Below the pieces are notes generated by a model, which worked only from the letters and a program-made list of their open reading frames with translations, was not told where the DNA came from and did no database searches. Both the position numbers and the translations under genes were made by a program. From Borreliella bissettiae DN127 (GTDB taxonomy: Bacteria > Spirochaetota > Spirochaetia > Borreliales > Borreliaceae), in NCBI RefSeq assembly GCF_000222305.1, contig NC_015921.1, forward strand, positions 372,001 through 436,000: a DNA stretch of 64,000 nt. Direction: 5' to 3'. How positions within the stretch are numbered: the stretch's first letter is position 1; every line of letters begins with the position of its first letter. Below, in pieces: positions 18,407 to 28,182 of the stretch.

Positions 18407-19432
18407 CTATAACTTTAATATTTGTTTTATAAAAATTTCATATCTTTCCTGATTACAAGGAACAATAATCTCTTTATCGATTATTTTTCTTTCAAGAACT
18501 CTTATGTATTCAAATTCATTCGCATTAGATAAACCAACAACACCATCTCTTAATCCCATTTGAATAACTTTTCCACCTTCCCAAACATTATTATTTTTAA
18601 TATATTCGCTAGTAATCAAATATAATGCATCCCCAACGCTTTTTATAACAGAAGTAATAAAATTTTTAGGAGCAAGATGTGATTGATCTTGATCGGCTCC
18701 AATAACATAGTAACCATCGCCAAGTTTTTTTGCCGCCTCGATAACGCCAAGCCCCGTTAAACCAGCTGCAAAATGAATTACGTCTATTCCTTTAGAATAC
18801 ATCTTATTAGCTATGACTCTACCAATATCAACATCGGAAAAAGAATTGGAATATTCACTCATAATCTCTATATTTTTATTAGCATATTTTGCGCCAGCTT
18901 CATAGCCATAGCGAAATGCATCTACTATGCTACCCTTTACTCCCCCTATAAAACCTATTTTGCCAGAAAAGCTTTTTTTAGCTGCAATATAGCCAGCCAA
19001 AAAAGCACCCTGCTCTACTCTGAAAACAACAGCAATCAAATTTTTAGGGATATGAACATCATCGACATAAATAGGATCTATTATTCCATAGCTAATTTCT
19101 GGATTCTCTGATGAAACCAATAAAGATGCATCTGTAAGTCTATACCCTACAAGCCAAATCAGGTCTGAACCATTCCTTTTTAAATTATCAAGATCTGAAA
19201 CATAACTAGAATAAACTCCAGAAACAGCACTAGAAAAAATTTTTTCAATACTTTCTGGAAAATCTTTTTTCAAGCACAATAAAGCCTCATTAGCACTAGA
19301 ATTAAAAGATTTATCATCAAGAACACCATCTACCAACATGGATATCTTAATTTTTCTTGAACCAGATTCTACTTCATGCTTACTAAAGCATGAAGTCAAT
19401 AAAATGCCTAATATAAAAATCGCAATCCTCAT
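18407..19432 (-). CDS. bmpB: Bmp-family lipoprotein BmpB
   Basis: A 341-residue lipoprotein of the Bmp/TmpC family of ABC-transporter substrate-binding proteins, whose members bind nucleosides. The lipobox is L-L-T-S-C with lipidated Cys at residue 15. Family hallmarks follow: D-D-K-S-F-N near residue 38, a conserved G-Y-E-A-G-A-K-Y-A segment in the middle, and V-I-G-A-D-Q-D-Q-S-H-L-A-P near residue 240. It is the last gene of the bmp run (order of transcription D, C, A, B) and follows bmpA by 86 bases. No transporter ATPase or permease lies nearby. It appears intact. Confidence 0.95.
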   Translation of the reverse strand: MRIAIFILGILLTSCFSKHEVESGSRKIKISMLVDGVLDDKSFNSSANEALLCLKKDFPESIEKIFSSAVSGVYSSYVSDLDNLKRNGSDLIWLVGYRLTDASLLVSSENPEISYGIIDPIYVDDVHIPKNLIAVVFRVEQGAFLAGYIAAKKSFSGKIGFIGGVKGSIVDAFRYGYEAGAKYANKNIEIMSEYSNSFSDVDIGRVIANKMYSKGIDVIHFAAGLTGLGVIEAAKKLGDGYYVIGADQDQSHLAPKNFITSVIKSVGDALYLITSEYIKNNNVWEGGKVIQMGLRDGVVGLSNANEFEYIRVLERKIIDKEIIVPCNQERYEIFIKQILKL

Positions 19433-19518
19433 ATAGAAAATTTCTCCATTTAAATCATTCGAACAAAACCAATGTGTTTTTTATGCCTAAAAATAAAACA
19501 TATAAATCGATTCTTTAT

Positions 19519-20541
19519 TCAAATAAATTCTTTAAGAAATTTATCATAACTTTCTTTATCATGTGGAACAATAATTTCTTTGTTGATTATTTTGCTAGAA
19601 AGACTATCAATTTCTTTTTCAAGTTCAAAGGGAATCATCTTAGGATTTCTTACAAACCCCACAACTCCTTCTTTAAGGCCATAATTTATTAATTTGCCAC
19701 CTTCAAAAGTATTGGTTTTTAGATAGTTAGATGTAAAAATATTTAAAGATCTACCAACATCTTTGGTTGTAGATGTTATAACATTATTGGGAGCAAGATA
19801 TGATTGATCCTCATCAACTCCAATAATATAATGCCCAGAACCAAGTTCTTTTGCAACCTCAATAGCCCCAATTCCTCCAAGGCCTGCAGCATGATGAATA
19901 ATGTCTATTTCATCGGAATACATTTTAGTTGCAATACTTCTGCCAGCTTCAATGTCAACAAAACTACCAATATACTGAGTAAATATCTTTATATCTTGAT
20001 TAGCATACTTAGCACCAGCCTCATAACCATACCTAAAAGCGTTTACTATCTCTCCCTCTATTCCCCCTAAAAATCCAATTTTACCTGTTTTAGAAACCTT
20101 TGAAGCAATATAACCTGTTAAAAATGCACCCTCTTGAGCTCTAAAGGTCATACCCACTAAATTTGCAGGAACAGAATCATTAGTAGAATAAACAGGATCA
20201 ATAATTGCATATTTCATATCGGAATTTTGAAGAGAAACAGCCTTTGCCACATCGCTAAATCTATACCCAATAAGCCAAATTAAATCTGAACCCGCGTCCT
20301 TAAGCCCTTCAAGATCAGATAAATAAGAATTAGCTGAAGATTCTTTTAAAACAAGCTCAATCTTAAATTCCTCTTTAACTTTTTTTGCACCATTTAAAGC
20401 ACTCTCATTAAAAGATTTATCATCAAAAGTTCTATCAATTATTAAAGATACCTTAGAAGTTTCACTCTCAAGACCACCCTTACCACTACAAGATAAAAAA
20501 ATAATACCTTCAAACAAAATCAACAACAGTAATCTATTCAT
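19519..20541 (-). CDS. bmpA: Basic membrane protein A (P39), nucleoside-binding lipoprotein
   Basis: BmpA/P39, 340 residues, an immunodominant lipoprotein of Lyme Borrelia used in serodiagnosis and reported to bind laminin. The signal ends I-F-L-S-C with lipidated Cys at residue 18. It has the family motifs [29 protein letters not shown] and [13 protein letters not shown]. Compared with the B31 protein as I remember it, there are many substitutions (for example in the N-terminal signal and near residues 24-34), supporting a different genospecies. The stop of bmpC lies about 41 bases upstream, so bmpC and bmpA may share a transcript. It looks complete. Confidence 0.96.
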   Translation of the reverse strand: MNRLLLLILFEGIIFLSCSGKGGLESETSKVSLIIDRTFDDKSFNESALNGAKKVKEEFKIELVLKESSANSYLSDLEGLKDAGSDLIWLIGYRFSDVAKAVSLQNSDMKYAIIDPVYSTNDSVPANLVGMTFRAQEGAFLTGYIASKVSKTGKIGFLGGIEGEIVNAFRYGYEAGAKYANQDIKIFTQYIGSFVDIEAGRSIATKMYSDEIDIIHHAAGLGGIGAIEVAKELGSGHYIIGVDEDQSYLAPNNVITSTTKDVGRSLNIFTSNYLKTNTFEGGKLINYGLKEGVVGFVRNPKMIPFELEKEIDSLSSKIINKEIIVPHDKESYDKFLKEFI

Positions 20542-20582
20542 AAACTATTCCCCCTTTACAAATAAAGCTATACCTAAGTAGT

Positions 20583-21650
20583 TTATAACTTTGATTTAAA
20601 TAAATCAAATGCATATTCACTATCAGGAACAATAATTTCTCCACTTATTATTTTATTTTCTAGATCAATAACTTCATCAACTAATCTATTATTTAAAACA
20701 TCAGGATCTTTAACAACCTCTATTACTCCTTCCTTTAAGCCCCGATCAATAACAATGCCGCCTTTAAAAACTCCATTATTAATATACTCTGATGAAATAG
20801 AATAAATAACCTTGCCAATATCCTTAAGTATTGAAGTAATAACATTTTGAGGTGCAATATATGATTGATCTTGATTTAAGCCAATAACATAATATTTAGG
20901 TCCAAGCTCCTTGGCAGCATCATAAACTCCAAGACCAGCTATGCCGGCTATTGGGAAAATAACGCCCACTTTATCCTCTTTATACATGAATAGAGCCATT
21001 GCCTTGCCTTTCTCTTTATCAAAAAGAGAGGGCGCTTTTTTTGAAACTAATCTTAATTTAGGATTAGCATAAAAAATTCCCGCCTTAAAACCAAACTTAA
21101 AATCATTTAAATATTCGCTAACGGGGCCTGTTAAAAATCCAATCTTTTCTTTTCTACTCATCTTAGCAGCAATATACCCAGCCAAAAATGCAGCTTCTTC
21201 ATTTCTAAACTTAATGGCCAAGGAATTCTTAGGAACTTGAATATCGCCATAATCAAAAGCATCTATAATGCCATAATAAATATCTGGACGTTCGTAAGAA
21301 AGCTTAACAGATAAGTCGGAAAATTCGTATCCAACCATCCAAAAAAGATTTAAAGGATTTTTTTGAACCTCATAAGCATCCTCTGTCATTGCCTCACTAG
21401 CAGTAAGAAGTCTTTTACCCTCAATAGGGTAAGGCCTTAAAGATTTAGTTATAAGTTTTACTCCAAAATTATCTCTAAGTTTTACAACGCCGCTATGAAC
21501 ACTTTGATTATAGCCCTTATCATAAAAGCTACCATTAGCTAAAACACCTACAACAACTTTGTCAGATTTAACAGACTTTTTATTAGATTTAAAACAAGCA
21601 AATACTAATAAAGATAAAGCAATAAAAATAAACCTTTTAAACAAAATCAA
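20583..21650 (-). CDS. bmpC: Bmp-family lipoprotein BmpC
   Basis: A 355-residue lipoprotein, the most divergent Bmp member here. The signal has a lipobox L-V-F-A-C with lipidated Cys at residue 19, followed by a Lys/Ser-rich spacer. The family segments are present but altered: Y-D-K-G-Y-N replaces D-D-K-S-F-N, L-F-W-M-V-G-Y-E-F-S-D replaces L-I-W-L-I-G-Y, and V-I-G-L-N-Q-D-Q-S-Y-I-A-P occupies the ligand-loop position. An extra stretch near residues 65-95 lengthens it relative to BmpA. A strong AAGGAGAGG ribosome site sits just upstream (21652-21660). The 320-base spacer before it probably separates it from bmpD in transcription. Confidence 0.95.
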   Translation of the reverse strand: MILFKRFIFIALSLLVFACFKSNKKSVKSDKVVVGVLANGSFYDKGYNQSVHSGVVKLRDNFGVKLITKSLRPYPIEGKRLLTASEAMTEDAYEVQKNPLNLFWMVGYEFSDLSVKLSYERPDIYYGIIDAFDYGDIQVPKNSLAIKFRNEEAAFLAGYIAAKMSRKEKIGFLTGPVSEYLNDFKFGFKAGIFYANPKLRLVSKKAPSLFDKEKGKAMALFMYKEDKVGVIFPIAGIAGLGVYDAAKELGPKYYVIGLNQDQSYIAPQNVITSILKDIGKVIYSISSEYINNGVFKGGIVIDRGLKEGVIEVVKDPDVLNNRLVDEVIDLENKIISGEIIVPDSEYAFDLFKSKL

Positions 21651-21970
21651 TCCTCTCCTTACAAAATTTATTTTAAAAAAATTTATATTTTTTTTAAAAT
21701 AAAAATATTAACTTTATTTTACTAACAAGTAGTATTCTTTATTTATAAAATAAAAAATTCAATAAGATACTTAAAAAGATACTTCTAGCATTAATAAAAA
21801 CACGGTAGTAGGAAAAATTATTTTCCCTACATCACCACAATATCCAAATTTAAACCCTTTTGCAAGATTAATTTAAATTAAAACTTACAACAACTAAAAA
21901 CCTCTCTAAAATATAGTTAAAGGTTAAAGAATTAAAAAGATTTTCCACAAATTAACTCATAAAAATCGAG
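21651..21970. other. Intergenic spacer between bmpD and bmpC
   Basis: About 320 bases without a gene. It is extremely A+T rich. At its low-coordinate end it holds the bmpC ribosome site, and just upstream on the minus strand a TATAAA-like run that may be the bmpC -10 element. At its high-coordinate end it touches a weak hairpin next to the bmpD stop. I see no open frame of convincing length and no tRNA. A separate bmpC promoter here is an inference. Confidence 0.5.
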
Positions 21971-21974
21971 TTAA
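21952..21974 (-). terminator. Weak hairpin at the 3' end of bmpD
   Basis: An inverted repeat with 7-base arms (TTAACTC / GAGTTAA) and a 9-base loop overlaps the bmpD stop codon. It is short and A+T rich, and the sequence beyond it on the minus strand is only partly U-rich, so termination is possible but weak. Confidence 0.3.
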
Positions 21975-22996
21975 TTTTCCATTTGCAAAACAAACTTATC
22001 ATAAGATGCCTTGTCATAAGGCGCTTTTATTATACCATTCATTATACTTTGACCGATTTTCAATGATTTGTCATAAATCTCAGAATAATTTGATTTTAAG
22101 TTTTCATTTAAAACCAAATCAAGTCCATCTTCTTTAAGCCCAAAAAATATGGTCTTGCCCCCATCCAAAACTCCAGTTTTTAAATACTCTTTTGTTAAAC
22201 TATACATCAATGAATCAACTTTCTTTACAGCAGAAACAATAACATTATTAGGAGCAAGATATGATTGATCCTGATCGACTCCAATAATATAATGATCGGG
22301 CCCCAATTCTTTTGCGGCCTCAATTACTCCTATACCAGAAAGTCCTGCAGCTGCAAATATGATATCAACCCCATCTCGATACATATTAGACGCTGTTGAA
22401 CGGCCAAGTCCAAAGTCTCCAAATGTACCAACGTATTGAGAGACAACTTTAATATTAGAATTTGCATACTTAGCACCAGCCTCATATCCATACATAAAAG
22501 ATTCTAAAACTTTTCCCCTCACTCCTCCAATAAATCCGATCTTACCCGTTTTAGAAGCCTTTGAAGCAAAATATCCTGCTAAAAAAGCCACCTCTTCAGA
22601 TCTAAAATTAATATTAAGAAGATTTTTGGGTATTTGAATTTCATCGTAAACCCCCTCTATGATTGCATAACTAACAGAAACATTCTCGTTAGCTCTTTGC
22701 AAAAGAATGTCTGACAATCTAAATCCAATCCCCTAAATCAAATTTGAATTACCATCTTCTAAGTTTGCAATATCTCCTAAATAAGAATTGCCTGTAGATG
22801 CTTTTTCAATTATATTTATATTTAAATCAGCCTTTAATTTTCTTATCGCCTTAGAAGAACTTTCATTAAATCCTTTATCATCAAAAGCACCATCAACTAT
22901 AAGCGAAACTGTTTTTGCCCCAGATTTACCATCATCAGAGCCAGAACAAGCAACAATAAGCAAAAAAATAATAAAATTATAAACTTTTTTTAACAC
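21971..22996 (-). pseudogene. bmpD: bmpD with an in-frame TAG stop replacing a Trp codon
   Basis: The BmpD reading frame is complete in length (341 codons, matching the intact family member) but carries a TAG at 22733-22735 at codon 88. The residues before it end G-N-S-N-L-I and those after continue G-I-G-F-R-L-S-D in the same frame. Intact Bmp proteins have Trp here (as in L-I-W-L-I-G-Y of BmpA), so one change of TGG to TAG explains it. There is no frameshift. The start is GTG at 22996, with a GGAGG ribosome site upstream and lipobox L-I-V-A-C. The downstream part (from a TTG at 22717) lacks a signal peptide. The rest of the frame is well conserved, so the mutation is recent, or it is a sequencing error. 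Confidence 0.85.
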
Positions 22997-23070
22997 AAAA
23001 ATACCCTCCTTACTTTTAACAAAAAAATACAAAAAATGGTTTTAATAATACACAGCATATAAACAAAAAA

Positions 23071-23091
23071 AGACACCTTTAAAAGGTGTCT
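23071..23091. terminator. Terminator after rpsG
   Basis: A strong hairpin with 10-base arms (AGACACCTTT / AAAGGTGTCT) lies directly behind the rpsG stop. Read on the minus strand it is followed by a run of seven T, a classic intrinsic terminator. It ends the long ribosomal protein and RNA polymerase unit and separates it from bmpD. Confidence 0.85.
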
Positions 23092-23093
23092 TT

Positions 23094-23567
23094 TTACCAT
23101 CTATAATGAGTAAAAGCCTTATTCGCCTCAGCCATTCTATGAGTATCTTCTTTCTTCTTAAAAGCAGCTCCAGTAGAATTATATGCATTTAAAAGTTCAT
23201 TTGACAACTTTTCCTTCATAGACCTACCACTAGACTTTCTAGCAGCAAAAATAATCCACTTCATCGCCAAAGCTTCTCTTCTCTCTTCTCTAACTTCAAC
23301 AGGAACTTGATATGTAGCACCACCCACCCGTCTACTTCTTACTTCTACCAACGGCTTAATATTATCTAAAGCTTTATAAAAAACAGCCATCTTATCGCTT
23401 TCTTCAAGTTTATCAGCGAGTAAGTCTATTGAACTGTAAAGTATATTCTCGCTTATTGATTTTTTTCCATCATACATCATTCTGTTTGCAAACTTTGCAA
23501 CAATTCTAGAATTGTACCTAGTATCAACAAAAATTTTCTTTTTGATTTTTTTATTTTTTCTTGACAT
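23094..23567 (-). CDS. rpsG: 30S ribosomal protein S7
   Basis: uS7, 157 residues, a primary binder of the 3' domain of 16S rRNA in the 30S head. Recognisable segments are the N-terminal D[16 protein letters not shown] near residue 14, [11 protein letters not shown] near residue 82, and the C-terminal [16 protein letters not shown] run of lysines opens the protein. It follows rpsL by 24 bases, as in the widespread str operon, but the elongation factor genes do not follow here. A terminator hairpin sits at its stop. Confidence 0.97.
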   Translation of the reverse strand: MSRKNKKIKKKIFVDTRYNSRIVAKFANRMMYDGKKSISENILYSSIDLLADKLEESDKMAVFYKALDNIKPLVEVRSRRVGGATYQVPVEVREERREALAMKWIIFAARKSSGRSMKEKLSNELLNAYNSTGAAFKKKEDTHRMAEANKAFTHYRW

Positions 23568-23591
23568 ATTTAATATTAATCCACCTTTCAG

Positions 23592-23966
23592 TTAAGCTTT
23601 AGGCTTTTTTGTTCCATACTTAGATCTACCCTTTTTCCTATTATTAACACCAAGGGTATCTTTAGCACCCCTAACAATATGGTACCTTACACCAGGCAAA
23701 TCTTTAACTCGACCACCTCTAATTAGAACCACAGAGTGTTCTTGTAAATTATGACCAATTCCTGGAATATATGCTGTTACTTCAAATCCATTTGAAAGTC
23801 TAACACGTGCTACTTTTCTTAAAGCCGAATTAGGCTTTTTGGGAGTTACGGTCATTACACGTGTACAAATTCCTCTTCTTTGAGGACAATTTTGAAGTGC
23901 AGGAGATGCGGTCTTCTCCGTTTGACTTTTTCTAGGCTTTCTAATTAACTGATTAATTGTAGGCAT
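23592..23966 (-). CDS. rpsL: 30S ribosomal protein S12
   Basis: uS12, 124 residues, at the decoding site of the 30S subunit. The family segments [26 protein letters not shown] and [14 protein letters not shown] are all present. The lysines at the two positions associated with streptomycin resistance (in T-P-K-K-P-N and R-V-K-D-L-P) are wild type. It lies between rpoC and rpsG on the same strand; the rpoC start of coding is downstream in sequence by about 67 bases of spacer. Length is normal. Confidence 0.97.
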   Translation of the reverse strand: MPTINQLIRKPRKSQTEKTASPALQNCPQRRGICTRVMTVTPKKPNSALRKVARVRLSNGFEVTAYIPGIGHNLQEHSVVLIRGGRVKDLPGVRYHIVRGAKDTLGVNNRKKGRSKYGTKKPKA

Positions 23967-24033
23967 TTATCAACGCTCTCCTTTTCTTGAAACTATTAAT
24001 AAAATGGTAGCAAATATATAACTTATTTTCAAG

Positions 24034-27000
24034 TTAAGCTTCATAATCGATATTTTCACTGACTTTAATTTTTTTATAAAGCCCCATACCAGTCCCAGTG
24101 GGAATTAAATGTCCAATTACAACATTTTCTTTCAATCCCCTAAGATCATCTATTTTTCCAGCAATTGAAGCATCTGTTAATACTTTTGTTGTTTCCTGGA
24201 AAGACGCTGCGGAAATAAAAGAATCTATATTAAGAGAAGTCTTAGTTACTCCTATAAGAATTGGACTTGCTATTGCCGGCTCACCGCCCTGTTCGATTAC
24301 TTTTCTATTTTGCTCATAAAAAGTGTGCTTATCTACCTTTTGCCCATAAACAAAATTAGTATCACCAACTGCTACAATCTTCACTTTTTTCATCATTTGC
24401 TTGATTATCACACCAATATGTTTGTCATTAATGCTTACACCCTGCTTTCGATAAACATCCTGAATTTCTGCCAACAGAAACTCTTGCAAACTAATCCCAC
24501 CTAAAATTTCAAGCACATCATGAGGATTAATTCTACCATCACAAAGCATATCTCCTGCTTTAACAACATCCCCATCTCTAACCAAAAGATGCTTGCCGGC
24601 TGGAATATAATGTTTATGCTCAACCCCATACTCATCTAAAATATTAATAAGTCTTTTACCTTTTTGAATTGATTTAAATTGCACAATTCCACTTACTTTA
24701 GCCATTTCAGTTAAATTCTTAGGAATTCTTGTTTCAAAAAGATCATTAACACGGGGCAATCCTCCTGTAATATCTTGAGTTTTTTCAGAACCCTTAGAAA
24801 GTTTTGCAATAGTATCTCCTATATTAATACTCTGACCATCTTCAACTTGAAGATAAGCATCCCCTGGTAATACATAAGATGTAACCTCCATGCCACTACT
24901 ATCAATAATAAAAATTCTAGGATCAAGAGATTCAAAAACATTATCTGTAATTCTTTTTTCAACATTGCCTGTTTCAGTATTTATTTCTTCTTTAAGAGTA
25001 GTTCCTAAAATAATATCCTTAAATTTAATTTTACCCTTAACCTCTGCAATAATAGGCTCTGCAAATGGGTCAAATGTGCCAATAACTTTGCCTGATTCAA
25101 CATAATCACCAACCTCTATTTCAAGCTTTGTGCCCGCTTTCAAGGCAACTTCTTGCTCTTCTGATACTATGAAAAAATTATCGTCTCTTAATTTAACATA
25201 ACCAATATAAGAAGAGAGAATCTCTGTGCCCTTTTTATCAATAAACAAAGGAATTCCTTTTATTACTCTTTGAGAATCTAAAACTTTAATCTCTTTTATG
25301 TTCTTAATTTTTTCCTCATAAAAAACATTGATTATTTTTAAAGTTCCTTTTCTCGTGAAAAGAATTCCGCTGTCAACTTTAACATTAAAACCTTCTATGC
25401 CATTAAGTATAAAGGCATTCTTTAAAGATATTTTATCATCCTCACTACCAGCCTGAGCGACTCCACCAATATGAAAAGTTCTCATGGTTAATTGAGTACC
25501 GGGTTGACCTATGGACTGAGCAGCAATTATTCCTACAGCCTCACCAATGTTAACAGGCTTGTTCTTAGAAAAGTCTCTACCATAACATTTTTGACAAACA
25601 CCATGTTCAGCTTCACACGTTAAAACAGATCTAATCACAAGTTTTTCAATACCAATTTTTTCTAATAACTCTATTTTAGCTTCTGAGATTTCTTCATTTG
25701 CATCTAAAACAATCTCACCGGTAATTGGATTTTTTATTCTTTCAATAGAATAACTCCCAACAGCTTTTTCTTTTAAAGATTCTAATATTTCTTCGCCATT
25801 TTTTACAGTCTCAACTTTTATTCCATTTATAGTTCCACAATCTTCTATTCTAACTACAACATCTTGGGCAATGTCCACTAATCTTCGAGTTAAATATCCA
25901 GCATCAGCGGTCTTAAGAGCAGTATCTGCTAGGCCTTTTCTTGCTCCATTTGTAGATATAAAAAACTCTATCACAGAAAGACCTTCTTTAAAGTTAGAAA
26001 TAATTGGAAGCTCAATAATATCCCCGGAAGTTTTAGCCATTAATCCTCTCATACCAGCAAGCTGTCTTATTTGATTCCTACTGCCCCTAGCACCAGAATC
26101 TGCCATCATATATATAACATTAAATCCATCTCTGTCTCTCTTTAAAATTTCCATCATCTTATTAGTAAGTTCTTCGTTGGTCTTTAACCAAACAGAAACT
26201 ACATTATTATATCGCTCTTCACCAGTAATAACACCTTTGGCATAATCATTTTGAATTTTGGCAATCTCTTTATTTGCCCTTTCTACATAAGTTCTTTTTT
26301 CATCAGGAACAATAATATCGCTCATACTAATTGTGCACCCAAACTTAGTAGCATACTTAAAGCCAAGCTCCTTGATAATGTCAAGCATTTCAATTACAGT
26401 AGAAGAACCATGAACTACATAAACTTTTGATATTAAAATTTGTAGCTCCAAATCACTAAGAGTTTTATTTACAAATTCAATTCCATTGGGCAAAGCCTCA
26501 TTAAATATAACCCTACCAGCTGTAGTTTTTTTGTATTCACCATCAATTTTTACATAAATAGAAGCATTGTAATCTAAGCTCCTATTATTTATGGCAAGAA
26601 TAACATTGCTAAAGTTTAAAAACTTTTTACCTTCTCCAACAACATTCTTTTTTTCCATAGTTAAATAATATAGGCCCAAAACGATATCTTGGGATGGAAA
26701 AACAATAGGATGCCCATTAGCAGGATTTAAAAGATTATTTGTTGAAAGCATTAAAGCCCAACTTTCAGCTTGTGCTGCTGGAGTAAGGGGTACGTGTACC
26801 GCCATTTGATCACCATCAAAATCAGCATTATATGCATGACAAACAAGGGGATGCAATTTTATTGCTTTGCCCTCAACTAACACAGGCTCAAAAGCTTGAA
26901 TTCCAAGTCTATGAAGAGTTGGTGCCCTATTTAAAAGAATAGGATGCTCTTTGATAACAAGATCTAAAATTTGCCATACCTCGTCAACTTCTTGCTCTAT

Positions 27001-28167
27001 TAAATTCTTTGCTCTTTTGATATTAAAAACAGATTCACTCTCAATCAGTCTCCTTATCACAAAAGGCTTAAAAAGCTCAAGAGCCATTTTTGCAGGCAAT
27101 CCGCATTGATGTAGCTTCAGCTCAGGCCCAACAACAATAACAGAACGACCAGAATAATCTACTCTTTTACCAAGAAGATTTTGTCTAAACCTTCCCTGCT
27201 TACCTTTTAATGCATCGGAAAGTGATTTAAGGGGCCTACTAGATGATCCTTTGACAACCTTTCTTTTATGAGAATTGTCAAAAAGAGAATCTACTGATTC
27301 TTGAAGCATTCTTTTTTCATTTCTTACAATAATCTCTGGCGCATTAAGAAGAAGCAACTTCCTTAAACGATTATTCCTATTTATAACTCTTCTATAAAGA
27401 TCATTAAGATCAGATGTTGCAAAACGCCCTCCATCAAGCTGAACCATTGGCCTAATCTCTGGGGGAATAACAGGAAGAACTTCCATAATCATCCATTCCG
27501 GCTTATTGCCAGAAATTTTAAAATTTTCAATAATTTCAAGACGCCTTAAGAGTTTCTTATCGGTTTTATCATCTTTATCTATCATTTGAATCCTAAGCTT
27601 AGATGAAAGCTCATCAAGATCAAGATTTTCAAGAAGAGTTTTAATAGCCTCGGCTCCCATTGAAGCATTAAAAGACATACCATATCGCTCTCTAGCCTCT
27701 ATGTACTCATCTTCATTTAAAAGCTGCATTTTTTTAAGATCAGTATCACCCGGTTCAATTACTACATATTTTTCATAATAAAGAATAGAATTCAAACTAG
27801 ATGCTGTAATATCAAGCAAAAGCCCAATCCTAGAAGGTATATATTTGTAATACCAAATATGAGCAACTGGAGCTGCTAACTCAATATGCCCCATTCTTTC
27901 ACGTCTAACCTTAAAATGGGTAACCTCTACATTACAACGATCACAAATAATACCTTTGTATCTAACCGATTTAAATTTACCACAATAACATTCCCATTCC
28001 TTTGTAGTGCCAAAAATCCTTTCACAAAAAAGCCCATCCTTTTCGGGTCTTAAAGTTCTATAATTAATAGTCTCGGATTTTTTAACCTCCCCATAAGACC
28101 AATTTCTAATTTGGTCAGGAGATGCTATTTTAATCTTTATTCTTTCAAAATCTTTTATCTCTTTCAT
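24034..28167 (-). CDS. rpoC: RNA polymerase beta' subunit
   Basis: RpoC, 1377 residues, forms the catalytic clamp of RNA polymerase with RpoB. The active-site magnesium motif [12 protein letters not shown] is intact, preceded by the expected [10 protein letters not shown] segment. The N-terminal zinc ribbon (C-Y-C-G-K-F then C-D-R-C-N) and a second Cys cluster (C-x-K-C-Y-G-R-D) are present, as are the bridge-helix and trigger-loop sequences ([23 protein letters not shown] split around residue 920). The length is typical of spirochaetes. It starts 15 bases after rpoB. Confidence 0.98.
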   Translation of the reverse strand: MKEIKDFERIKIKIASPDQIRNWSYGEVKKSETINYRTLRPEKDGLFCERIFGTTKEWECYCGKFKSVRYKGIICDRCNVEVTHFKVRRERMGHIELAAPVAHIWYYKYIPSRIGLLLDITASSLNSILYYEKYVVIEPGDTDLKKMQLLNEDEYIEARERYGMSFNASMGAEAIKTLLENLDLDELSSKLRIQMIDKDDKTDKKLLRRLEIIENFKISGNKPEWMIMEVLPVIPPEIRPMVQLDGGRFATSDLNDLYRRVINRNNRLRKLLLLNAPEIIVRNEKRMLQESVDSLFDNSHKRKVVKGSSSRPLKSLSDALKGKQGRFRQNLLGKRVDYSGRSVIVVGPELKLHQCGLPAKMALELFKPFVIRRLIESESVFNIKRAKNLIEQEVDEVWQILDLVIKEHPILLNRAPTLHRLGIQAFEPVLVEGKAIKLHPLVCHAYNADFDGDQMAVHVPLTPAAQAESWALMLSTNNLLNPANGHPIVFPSQDIVLGLYYLTMEKKNVVGEGKKFLNFSNVILAINNRSLDYNASIYVKIDGEYKKTTAGRVIFNEALPNGIEFVNKTLSDLELQILISKVYVVHGSSTVIEMLDIIKELGFKYATKFGCTISMSDIIVPDEKRTYVERANKEIAKIQNDYAKGVITGEERYNNVVSVWLKTNEELTNKMMEILKRDRDGFNVIYMMADSGARGSRNQIRQLAGMRGLMAKTSGDIIELPIISNFKEGLSVIEFFISTNGARKGLADTALKTADAGYLTRRLVDIAQDVVVRIEDCGTINGIKVETVKNGEEILESLKEKAVGSYSIERIKNPITGEIVLDANEEISEAKIELLEKIGIEKLVIRSVLTCEAEHGVCQKCYGRDFSKNKPVNIGEAVGIIAAQSIGQPGTQLTMRTFHIGGVAQAGSEDDKISLKNAFILNGIEGFNVKVDSGILFTRKGTLKIINVFYEEKIKNIKEIKVLDSQRVIKGIPLFIDKKGTEILSSYIGYVKLRDDNFFIVSEEQEVALKAGTKLEIEVGDYVESGKVIGTFDPFAEPIIAEVKGKIKFKDIILGTTLKEEINTETGNVEKRITDNVFESLDPRIFIIDSSGMEVTSYVLPGDAYLQVEDGQSINIGDTIAKLSKGSEKTQDITGGLPRVNDLFETRIPKNLTEMAKVSGIVQFKSIQKGKRLINILDEYGVEHKHYIPAGKHLLVRDGDVVKAGDMLCDGRINPHDVLEILGGISLQEFLLAEIQDVYRKQGVSINDKHIGVIIKQMMKKVKIVAVGDTNFVYGQKVDKHTFYEQNRKVIEQGGEPAIASPILIGVTKTSLNIDSFISAASFQETTKVLTDASIAGKIDDLRGLKENVVIGHLIPTGTGMGLYKKIKVSENIDYEA

Positions 28168-28182
28168 AAAAACTCCAAAAAC

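Noticed and set aside
18407-21650. Suspected damage in bmpC, bmpA or bmpB
   Set aside because: All three have full-length frames, lipoboxes and family motifs. Only bmpD is broken.
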